From the NCBI GenBank assembly GCA_944320255.1, contig CALUGU010000019.1, positions 1 to 36,050 of the forward strand: a stretch of 36,050 nucleotides of DNA, given 5' to 3'. This DNA is from an uncultured Prevotella sp. (GTDB lineage: Bacteria > Bacteroidota > Bacteroidia > Bacteroidales > Bacteroidaceae). The position numbers were made by a program, and so were the translations under genes. Below, piece after piece: positions 15,013 to 22,741 of the stretch (position 1 is its first letter; each line of letters starts with the position of its first letter). The notes beneath the pieces were generated by a model. The model saw nothing but the letters and a program-made list of their open reading frames with translations. It did not search any database and was not told the origin of the DNA.

Positions 15013-15085
15013 TTGCGGAGGCAGGACTCGAACTTGCGACCTCCAGGTTATGAGCCTGGCGAGCTACCAACTGCTCCACTCCGCG
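15013..15085 (-). tRNA. tRNA-Met (CAT), initiator type
   Basis: The minus strand folds as a 73-base cloverleaf: acceptor CGCGGAG, D arm GAGC/GCTC, anticodon arm CCAGG-CTCATAA-CCTGG with anticodon CAT, and T loop TTCGAGT. The first acceptor pair is C1-A72, unpaired, which is the hallmark of bacterial initiator tRNA. CCA is not encoded. Two departures are visible. The three G-C pairs of the anticodon stem are reduced to AGG/CCT (A29-U41), and the T stem GCAAG/CCTGC has an A52-C62 mismatch. Confidence 0.93.
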
Positions 15086-15351
15086 ATGTTTCCATTATCA
15101 CTTGCGCCTCATTCCTGATTTGCGAGTGCAAAGGTACTGCTTTACGGCGAATTATGCAAATTTTGAATAAACTTTTTCATCCAAAACTGTTAATTTCTTG
15201 TTAAAACGGCAGGATATTTGCCATTAACGGCATCATTTTAAGGGATTAAGCCAACAACAACAAGGTTTTAAAAGCACAACAGGACAAGAAGCCGCTACTG
15301 TCAAAAACTGTAAAGAAAAGTGGATTATAATGGCGATTAACCATTAAATAT

Positions 15352-15382
15352 TTTGCCGTATCAAATAAAATTGATACTTTTG
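15352..15382 (+). promoter_or_regulatory. Promoter of the tetR-fabG unit
   Basis: TTTG at 15352-15355 and TACTTTTG at 15375-15382, separated by 19 bases, match the Bacteroidota -33/-7 consensus closely. Confidence 0.75.
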
Positions 15383-15408
15383 CACACGACAAACTGTATG
15401 TGCAAAAG
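15377..15408. promoter_or_regulatory. Candidate TetR operator overlapping the -7 box
   Basis: CTTTTGCACA (15377-15386) and TGTGCAAAAG (15399-15408) are perfect complements around 12 bases. The left half lies inside the -7 box and covers the expected start of transcription, so binding there would block RNA polymerase. The gene immediately downstream encodes a TetR repressor, so self-regulation is the simplest reading. Confidence 0.7.
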
Positions 15409-15432
15409 CAAAGAACAGGAGGAGAAGTCAAT

Positions 15433-16026
15433 ATGTCTATATCCAAAACAAGGCAGAAATTAGTAGACGTGGCAAGGCAGCTGTTTGCCAAAAACGGTCT
15501 TGAAAACACGACGATGAACGACATCGCACGTGCTTCAGGCAAAGGGCGAAGGACTCTTTACACATATTTTAAAAGCAAAGAGGACGTCTACTACGCCGTA
15601 ATAGAATCGGAACTTGAACGACTTTCGGACAAGATGGACGAAGTGGCGGCAAAGAAAATACGCCCACAGGACAAAATCATCGAACTAATCTACACCCACT
15701 TGAACATGATTAAGGAGACTGTGATGCGTAACGGCAACCTGCGCGCGGCCTTCTTCAGGAACATCTGGATGGTGGAAAAGGTCCGCAAGAATTTCGACGA
15801 AGACGAAATAGAGCTGTTCCGCAAGGTCTACGCCGACGGGAAAGCCGACGGGGAGTTTGACATAGACAACGTGGAGCTTGTGGCCGACATCACCCACTAT
15901 TGTATCAAGGGACTCGAAGTGCCGTTCATTTGCGGACGCCTCGGACACGGCATGACGCCAGAAGCAAGCAAGCCGCTCGTAGCAAAAGTGGTGTACGGAG
16001 CTTTGGGCAAATCAATAACAAAATAA
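15433..16026 (+). CDS. TetR/AcrR family transcriptional regulator
   Basis: A 197-residue TetR-type regulator. The start chosen is the ATG at 15433, 10 bases after a strong AGGAGG site (15417-15422), which is unusual in this organism; a GTG at 15400 is in frame but lies inside the operator. The helix-turn-helix occupies residues about 10-55 (LFAKNGLENTTMNDIARASG, then GRRTLYTYFKSKEDV). The C-terminal two thirds are the variable ligand-binding and dimerisation part. fabG follows after 73 bases on the same strand, suggesting that the pair is co-transcribed and the regulator controls fatty-acid synthesis in response to a lipid-like ligand (inference). Confidence 0.9.
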   Translation: MSISKTRQKLVDVARQLFAKNGLENTTMNDIARASGKGRRTLYTYFKSKEDVYYAVIESELERLSDKMDEVAAKKIRPQDKIIELIYTHLNMIKETVMRNGNLRAAFFRNIWMVEKVRKNFDEDEIELFRKVYADGKADGEFDIDNVELVADITHYCIKGLEVPFICGRLGHGMTPEASKPLVAKVVYGALGKSITK

Positions 16027-16099
16027 CGTACCTCCACGCCGGATACACATTATAATATAATAAAGAACAAGTTTCATTTAAATAAAAACAAACAAAGAA

Positions 16100-16846
16100 A
16101 TGGGATTATTATCAGGAAAAACCGCACTTATCACAGGTGCTGCACGCGGTATCGGAAAGGCTATCGCGCTGAAATTCGCTGAAGAAGGCGCAAACGTAGC
16201 CTTCACCGACCTCGTAATTGACGAAAACGGAAAGGCCACTGAGGCTGAAATCGCCGCCAAGGGCGTAAAGGCTAAAGGCTATGCCAGCAACGCCGCCGAC
16301 TTTGCACAGACCGCCGACGTTGTAAACCAAGTAAAAGAGGACTTCGGCTCAATCGACATCCTCGTCAACAATGCCGGAATAACCAAAGACGGACTTATGA
16401 TGCGCATGACCGAGGCGCAGTGGGACGCCGTAATCGCAGTAAACCTGAAGTCGGCTTTCAACTTCATCCACGCCTGCACGCCGATAATGATGCGCCAAAA
16501 GAGCGGCAGCATCATCAATATGGCTTCCGTAGTAGGCGTACACGGCAACGCCGGACAATGCAACTACGCCGCTTCTAAAGCCGGACTCATCGCGCTTGCG
16601 AAGAGCATCGGGCAAGAAATAGGTTCACGTGGCATTCGCGCAAACGCCATCGCTCCCGGATTTATCGAAACCGCAATGACACAGGCACTTCCTGACAACA
16701 TCCGCAAGGAGTGGATACAGAAAATTCCACTGCGCCGCGCCGGACAAGTGGAGGACATTGCGAACGTTGCAACGTTCCTCGCTTCAGACCTGTCTTCGTA
16801 TGTGACAGGACAAGTCATCCAGGTTGACGGAGGCATGAATATGTAG
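16100..16846 (+). CDS. fabG: 3-oxoacyl-[ACP] reductase FabG
   Basis: A 248-residue short-chain dehydrogenase that reduces 3-oxoacyl-ACP with NADPH in fatty-acid elongation. Nucleotide-binding TGAARGIG is at 12-19 and NNAG at 90-93. The catalytic tetrad is complete: Asn115, Ser143, Tyr156 and Lys160 (YAASK). The C-terminus (VTGQVIQVDGGMNM) is typical of FabG. Length and order fit the housekeeping enzyme rather than a sugar dehydrogenase. It is directly downstream of the TetR gene and upstream of a spacer with a perfect inverted repeat. Confidence 0.93.
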   Translation: MGLLSGKTALITGAARGIGKAIALKFAEEGANVAFTDLVIDENGKATEAEIAAKGVKAKGYASNAADFAQTADVVNQVKEDFGSIDILVNNAGITKDGLMMRMTEAQWDAVIAVNLKSAFNFIHACTPIMMRQKSGSIINMASVVGVHGNAGQCNYAASKAGLIALAKSIGQEIGSRGIRANAIAPGFIETAMTQALPDNIRKEWIQKIPLRRAGQVEDIANVATFLASDLSSYVTGQVIQVDGGMNM

Positions 16847-16877
16847 GAGACAATTTAAAAATTAAAAATTAAAAATT

Positions 16878-16935
16878 AAAAGTGAAAAATCCAATACTCG
16901 TATTCTATCAACAAGTAAATGGATTTTTCACTTTT
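16878..16935. repeat. Perfect 16-bp inverted repeat between fabG and the RluA-type gene
   Basis: AAAAGTGAAAAATCCA (16878-16893) is perfectly inverted at 16920-16935. It is flanked on the left by AAAAATT units (16856-16880) and on the right by TTCACTTTTC units (16929-16953). The repeat run ends 2 bases before the next ATG at 16956. Confidence 0.85.
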
Positions 16936-16955
16936 CATTCTTCACTTTTCACTTT

Positions 16956-17636
16956 ATGAATGTCGTTTACGAAGACAACCACATCATCATTGTAAGCAAG
17001 CGCAGCGGGGAGATTGTGCAGGGAGACAAGACAGGCGACCGCACGCTCGCCGACGACGTGAAAGCATACATCAAGGAGAAATACGCCAAACCAGGCAACG
17101 TGTTCATCGGCGTAACCCACCGCCTCGACCGCCCGGTGTGGGGGCTTGTTGTCTTCGCAAGGACATCGAAGGCTCTCGCCCGCCTGAACGACATGTTCCG
17201 CAACGGCGAAGTGCACAAGACTTACTGGGCCATCTGCCAGAACACGCCGGAACAGCCTGAAGGCACACTTACTCACTGGCTGACGCGCAACGAGAAGCAG
17301 AACAAGAGCTACGCCTACAACAGGGAAGTGCCAGGCTCGAAAAAAGCAATGCTGCATTACAAAGTCATCGGCCGCTCGGAAAGATACACGTTAATAGAGG
17401 TGGAGCTGCTTACGGGCCGCCACCATCAGATACGCTGCCAACTGGCAAAAATAGGATGCCCCATCAAAGGCGACCTGAAATACGGCGCGCGGCGGAGCAA
17501 CCCTGACGGAAGCATATCGCTGCTGGCACACATGGTTGAGTTCATCCATCCCGTATCAAAAGAGAACATACACGTTGTAAGCGACGTGCCCGACGACAAT
17601 CTGTGGCGCGAAATAACGTCATCAACAAGAAGTTAG
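16956..17636 (+). CDS. RluA family pseudouridine synthase (short form, no S4 domain)
   Basis: A 226-residue pseudouridine synthase. The catalytic motif HRLDRPVWGLVVFART (55-70) contains the essential Asp58; the usual T-S-G after HRLDxx is here VWG. The start VVYEDNHIIIVSKRSGE and the later LLTGRHHQIRCQLAKIG are typical of RluA enzymes that modify rRNA or tRNA uridines. There is no N-terminal S4 RNA-binding domain, as in RluA and TruC rather than RluC/D. The substrate RNA cannot be decided from sequence. It is likely read from the upstream fabG transcript through the repeat spacer. Confidence 0.9.
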   Translation: MNVVYEDNHIIIVSKRSGEIVQGDKTGDRTLADDVKAYIKEKYAKPGNVFIGVTHRLDRPVWGLVVFARTSKALARLNDMFRNGEVHKTYWAICQNTPEQPEGTLTHWLTRNEKQNKSYAYNREVPGSKKAMLHYKVIGRSERYTLIEVELLTGRHHQIRCQLAKIGCPIKGDLKYGARRSNPDGSISLLAHMVEFIHPVSKENIHVVSDVPDDNLWREITSSTRS

Positions 17637-18037
17637 AAGACTTTTTAGCACAATAAAACGGAGAGGAGACTTTGCTTATCAAGTGAAAGTTGACTCGGCA
17701 CGCGAAGGAAACAGTAACATTTACGGAAGTTTTATTTACCATTCTCACGAAGAACAGCCGTTTTACATTCAACCTGCAATAAAACCAATGGCATCTGCTT
17801 ACGATATAACATACAGCGAAACGCATTGCAATTCACGACCTTTTGAAGGCTGAAACACGGCAAAACGCAATGCGACTGACGGTATGCCGCCAAACAGGGA
17901 AACACGCCCCGGACCCTGGCAAGGCCGCAATTCAACGACGAAAAAAACGGCATTGTACCTTTTTTGTTTGCAAAACGTTTCTCTTTCTCCAAAATAATTA
18001 CTTACTTTGCACATATTACCATTAATAATGTGATAAC
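17637..18037 (+). other. Gene-free stretch before tamB, with a possible promoter
   Basis: No supported gene lies here. TTACTTTG at 18002-18009 resembles the -7 box and sits about 29 bases before the GTG start of tamB, with TTTG at 17967-17970 some distance upstream. ATTACC and GGTAAT-like short palindromes near 18017-18035 are weak. Confidence 0.4.
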
Positions 18038-21000
18038 GTGCAGAAAAAGAAAATACTGAAATGGTCGGCAGGCATAGTGCTGACGCCCATTTTACTATTC
18101 ATCATATTGGCCGTATTGCTTTACATCCCGCCCGTACAGAACTGGCTGGTAAAGCAAGTGACGGCTTACGCCTCGAAGCAAACGGGCATGGAAATATCCG
18201 TAGAACGGGTGAAACTGGTGTTTCCGCTCGACCTCGGCGTGGAGGGTTTCAAGATGATACAGCAGAACGACTCACTGCCCCAGGTGAAGGACACTATCGC
18301 CGACGTAAGGCAGCTTGTAGTCAGCGTGCAGCTGTGGCCGTTGTTGAAACAGCAGGTGGAAATCAACGCACTGGAATTCAACGACGTGAAGCTGAACACC
18401 GCCGACTTTGTGCATGAGGCACGGGTGAAGGGTGCCGTGGGACGACTTTACCTGCGCAGCCACGGCATCGACCTTGGCAAGGAGAGCGTGAAAATAAACG
18501 AGGCCATACTGGCCGACGCCAAAGTGAACGTAGAACTGAGCGACACCGTGCCGCCGGACACATCGACAACCAAGAACAACTGGAAAATATCGTTAGACAA
18601 GCTCGACATTTCAAACACGGGAGTAACCGTGCACATGCCTGGCGACACGCTGCAAATAGCGGCCTACTTAGGCAAGACGGAGGCCAGGGACGGCTACTTC
18701 GACCTTTACTCCGGGCTGTATAAAATCCGCCGGCTCGACTGGACTGAAGGTTCTCTGGCGTATGACAACAACTTCGAGACACGCACCAAGGGGCTTGACG
18801 TGAACCACATCGCACTGTCAGGCGTCACGCTCGGCATAGACTCCCTTTATTTCCGCTCGCCCGAACTGAAGCTGTCGCTCCGCGAATGCGCGTTCAAGGA
18901 GAAAAGCGGCATCACGCTGTCGAGCCTGACAGGCCCGATAGCGATGGACTCGCTAAACATATACCTGCCCGCCGTCAACCTCAAGACGCCCGACTCTTAC
19001 CTGTCGGCGCGCTTCGTGATGGCCCTCAACGCCTTCGACGACCACGCCCCTGGGGAAATCAGCCTCAGCGCAGACGGCTCCATCGGCAAGCAAGACATCA
19101 TGCGCTTCATCGGCGACATGCCAACAAACGTCGTCCGCCGCTGGCCCAACAGTCCGCTCAGCGTCAAGGCGGCAGTGACCGGCAACATGAAAAACATGAG
19201 CATCGGCGGCGTAAACATCAAACTGCCGTCGGCCTTCAACATCAACGCAAGCGGCACAGCCGGCAACTTAGCCGACATGGACAAGCTGCGCGCCGTGGTG
19301 AAACTCGACGCAAAAGCATACGACCTCGGATTTGTCACCGAACTGCTGAAAGCACAAGGCACCTCGGTTAACATACCAAGAAACATCGGGCTTAAAGGCA
19401 ATGTGAGGGTTGACGGAAAGCGATACCAAGCCAACGTAACAGTAAGCGAAGGTGGAGGCAGCCTGAAAGCGGATGGTTACTTCGACGCCGGGAGGATGAG
19501 CTATGATGCCAAAATATTGGCCAAGGCCGTCAAGGTGGGTCACTTCATGCCGGGCAGCGGCCTCGGCGACTTGACCGGCGGCGCCACGGTAAAAGGTCGT
19601 GGCGTCAACCTGCGTTCGCCACGCACAAGCCTTACAGCCACAGCCGGCATCGAGAAATTCAGCATTGGGGAATACAACCTTGACAGCATCAGCCTCAACG
19701 CCGACATTGGGAAAGGCCTCGCCCGCATAGCCCTGAACAGCGAGAACCCGCTGGCAAAGGGCGACATCACCCTCGACGCACAACTAAGTCCGAAGATGAT
19801 ACGCTCCACACTGGCGGCCGACCTGCGCCACGCTGACTGGTACGGGCTGCGCCTTGTTGAGTCGAAGCTGTCAACGTCGATGCGCTGCCGCGTTGACGTC
19901 AGCACCGACCTGCGCAACGTGCTGGCCGTCAAAGGTATGATTAACGACCTGACAATCTCCACCGATTCAGGGCGTGTCTATACCCCGGACGACCTGTTTG
20001 TAGACGTCATAACAAGCCGGGATACCACACACTTCGTGGCCGAATGCGGCGACTTCAGGCTCCACTTCAACGGCAAGGGAGGCTACAGGAAAATACTCGA
20101 CAGGGCAAACCTCTTCACGCAAGAGCTGTCAGCCCAACTGAAAAACAAACAGATAAACGTGCCGGAGCTGCGCAGGCAGCTGCCCTTGGCGCAACTTTAC
20201 CTCACTACGGGGAAGAATAACCCGCTTAGCCGGTTCATCGCACGCCAGGGCTTCACTTTCCAAGACGCCGACATCGACATATCGTCGTCGCCAGTCATGG
20301 GCCTCAACGGCAAGCTGCAATTACTGGGACTGCAAAACAATATGGCCCTGCTCGACACAGTGAGGTTCAACATCACGTCAGACTCTACGCAATGCACATA
20401 CAACGCCCAGGTAAGGAACAACCGCGACAACAAGCAATACGTCTTCAACGCAATGCTCGACGGTTACATATTTGAGAAAGGTTCGGGAGCCAACGTAAGG
20501 TTCTATGACGCGCGCGACAGCCTCGGACTGAAGCTCGGCATGGAAGCGTCGATGGAAGAAAAAGGCATAAAAGTGCGCATGCTCACCGACGACCCGATAC
20601 TCGGATACAAGAAGTTCAAGGTGAACGAGGACAACTACATCTACATGGGAGCCGACCGACGGATTGCGGCGAAGCTGCAACTTCTGGCCGACGACGGCAC
20701 GGACCTGCACTTCTATTCCAACGACAAGAACACCGACGCGCTGCAAGACCTCACCGTGGGGGCGAAGAAGCTCGACCTGGAAAAGCTCCTTTCAGTGCTG
20801 CCATATATGCCAGACATAACAGGACTTATGGACGGCGACGTCAACCTTATCCTCACGAAAGAAGACCTGCAAGTGTCAGGCAACTTGTCGGTTGACAGGA
20901 TGACATACGAGCGGACACGCATGGGCAAGCTCAGCACCGAGTTCGTATATATGCCACAAGGCGACGGCACGCACAGCGTTGACGGCATACTCAACTGCAA

Positions 21001-22711
21001 CGACAAGCAAGTGGCGCAGCTTAACGGCACGTACAACCCCGCAGGAGAAGGCAACCTCGACGCCAGCATGAGCATGGAGCGGATGCCGGTGCGCCTGCTC
21101 AACGGCTTCATTCCCGACCGCATAATCCGCATGACGGGCTACGCCGACGGCGGAGTGGCGATAAAAGGCACGCTCGGCAAGCCCCAGGTGAACGGCGAAC
21201 TGCGGTTCGACTCATGCTATATGCGCAGCGCGCAATACGGCATACGAATGCGGATGAGCGACACGCCGGTGCGCATCGTGGGCAGCAACCTGCTGTTCGA
21301 GGACTTCAAGATGTACGCAAACAACAACAATCCGTTGACACTCAACGGCAACGTTGACTTCTCCAACCTCGACGCCATGCGCATGGACTTGCGCATGATG
21401 GCGCGCAACTGCCAGATAATAGACTCCAAGGAGAACCGCCGTAGCATAGCTTTCGGCAAGGCGTTCGTTGACTTCTTCGCCACGATGAGAGGGCCTATGG
21501 AGCATCTCGAAATGCTCGGACGCTTAGACGTTCTCGGCTCAACGGACATGTCGTACATACTGCGCGACACGCCGCTCTCGGCTGACAACCGAATGAACGA
21601 GCTTGTGAAGTTCGTCAGCTTCGCAGACACCACGGCGACGGTGGTTGAGCACCAGCCGATGTCGGGCTTCACTATGGACCTGACAATGAACATAGACCAA
21701 GGGGCGCACGTGATGTGCTACCTCAACACCGACCATTCAAACTACCTCGACATTATGGGAGGCGGCACACTGCGAATGCAGTACGACCTGGCCGGAAACA
21801 TCCGCCTGACGGGACGCTACACCCTCGACAGCGGCGAGATGAAATACTCACTGCCCGTGATACCGCTCAAGACGTTCACCATACAAGACGGAAGCTACAT
21901 CGAGTTCACCGGAGACCCGATGAACCCGAAGCTGAACATCACCGCGACCGAACGCACAAAGGCGACCGTCTCGTCAGGCTCTGGCGACCAAGGCGGGCGC
22001 ACCGTAGAGTTCGACTGCGGCGTCATCATCACGAAAACACTGTCAGACATGGGCTTGGAGTTCACCCTAAGCGCGCCGGAAGACATGACGCTCAACACCG
22101 AATTGCGGTCGATGAGCGTGGAACAACGCGGCAAACTGGCCGTCACAATGTTGACAACGGGAATGTATCTCGCCGACGGAAACACCAGCGGTTTCTCCAT
22201 GAACAACGCCCTCAACTCGTTCCTGCAAAGCGAAATCAACAGCATAACGGGCAACGCTCTGCGCTCGCTCGACCTCAGCTTCGGCATGGACAACTCCACG
22301 GACGCCAGCGGAGGCACGCACACCGACTACTCGTTCAAGTTCTCAAAGCGCTTCTGGAACAACAGGATGAAGATAGTCGTAGGCGGAAAGGTGTCAACAG
22401 GCCCCGACGTAGCCAACCAGAACGAGTCGTTCTTCGACAACGTTACGTTTGAATACCGCCTCGGCGAAACGTCAGACAAGTACGTAAAGCTGTATTACGA
22501 CAACAACGCTTACGACTGGCTCGAAGGTACCGTGCGTGAATACGGCGTAGGTTTCATCTGGAGACGCAGCCTGCAACACTTCAAAGAGATATTCGGCTTC
22601 GGCAAAAAGAAGAAGGCGGCAGCGCCCAAAGACAGCGTTACCAACAGAAAAGACAGCACAATGATCAGGAAAGAGACGCCCGCCGGAAAAACGGGAGGAA
22701 ACCAGGAATAA
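18038..22711 (+). CDS. tamB: TamB-type translocation/assembly module protein
   Basis: A 1557-residue AsmA/TamB-like protein that bridges the periplasm and is thought to carry lipids or support outer-membrane protein assembly. A single N-terminal membrane anchor (about residues 9-31, SAGIVLTPILLFIILAVLLY) is followed by a very long repetitive beta region. The TamB domain (DUF490) occupies roughly the last 400 residues, including TVEFDCGVIITKTLSDMGLE and LAVTMLTTGMYL. A charged, Lys-rich tail ends the protein. The start must be the GTG at 18038: a TAA lies in the same frame just upstream, and no earlier in-frame ATG exists. tamL follows after 30 bases, the expected partner. Confidence 0.93.
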   Translation: MQKKKILKWSAGIVLTPILLFIILAVLLYIPPVQNWLVKQVTAYASKQTGMEISVERVKLVFPLDLGVEGFKMIQQNDSLPQVKDTIADVRQLVVSVQLWPLLKQQVEINALEFNDVKLNTADFVHEARVKGAVGRLYLRSHGIDLGKESVKINEAILADAKVNVELSDTVPPDTSTTKNNWKISLDKLDISNTGVTVHMPGDTLQIAAYLGKTEARDGYFDLYSGLYKIRRLDWTEGSLAYDNNFETRTKGLDVNHIALSGVTLGIDSLYFRSPELKLSLRECAFKEKSGITLSSLTGPIAMDSLNIYLPAVNLKTPDSYLSARFVMALNAFDDHAPGEISLSADGSIGKQDIMRFIGDMPTNVVRRWPNSPLSVKAAVTGNMKNMSIGGVNIKLPSAFNINASGTAGNLADMDKLRAVVKLDAKAYDLGFVTELLKAQGTSVNIPRNIGLKGNVRVDGKRYQANVTVSEGGGSLKADGYFDAGRMSYDAKILAKAVKVGHFMPGSGLGDLTGGATVKGRGVNLRSPRTSLTATAGIEKFSIGEYNLDSISLNADIGKGLARIALNSENPLAKGDITLDAQLSPKMIRSTLAADLRHADWYGLRLVESKLSTSMRCRVDVSTDLRNVLAVKGMINDLTISTDSGRVYTPDDLFVDVITSRDTTHFVAECGDFRLHFNGKGGYRKILDRANLFTQELSAQLKNKQINVPELRRQLPLAQLYLTTGKNNPLSRFIARQGFTFQDADIDISSSPVMGLNGKLQLLGLQNNMALLDTVRFNITSDSTQCTYNAQVRNNRDNKQYVFNAMLDGYIFEKGSGANVRFYDARDSLGLKLGMEASMEEKGIKVRMLTDDPILGYKKFKVNEDNYIYMGADRRIAAKLQLLADDGTDLHFYSNDKNTDALQDLTVGAKKLDLEKLLSVLPYMPDITGLMDGDVNLILTKEDLQVSGNLSVDRMTYERTRMGKLSTEFVYMPQGDGTHSVDGILNCNDKQVAQLNGTYNPAGEGNLDASMSMERMPVRLLNGFIPDRIIRMTGYADGGVAIKGTLGKPQVNGELRFDSCYMRSAQYGIRMRMSDTPVRIVGSNLLFEDFKMYANNNNPLTLNGNVDFSNLDAMRMDLRMMARNCQIIDSKENRRSIAFGKAFVDFFATMRGPMEHLEMLGRLDVLGSTDMSYILRDTPLSADNRMNELVKFVSFADTTATVVEHQPMSGFTMDLTMNIDQGAHVMCYLNTDHSNYLDIMGGGTLRMQYDLAGNIRLTGRYTLDSGEMKYSLPVIPLKTFTIQDGSYIEFTGDPMNPKLNITATERTKATVSSGSGDQGGRTVEFDCGVIITKTLSDMGLEFTLSAPEDMTLNTELRSMSVEQRGKLAVTMLTTGMYLADGNTSGFSMNNALNSFLQSEINSITGNALRSLDLSFGMDNSTDASGGTHTDYSFKFSKRFWNNRMKIVVGGKVSTGPDVANQNESFFDNVTFEYRLGETSDKYVKLYYDNNAYDWLEGTVREYGVGFIWRRSLQHFKEIFGFGKKKKAAAPKDSVTNRKDSTMIRKETPAGKTGGNQE

Positions 22712-22741
22712 GCCCAAAGGCGTAAAAACACAATTTGAACA

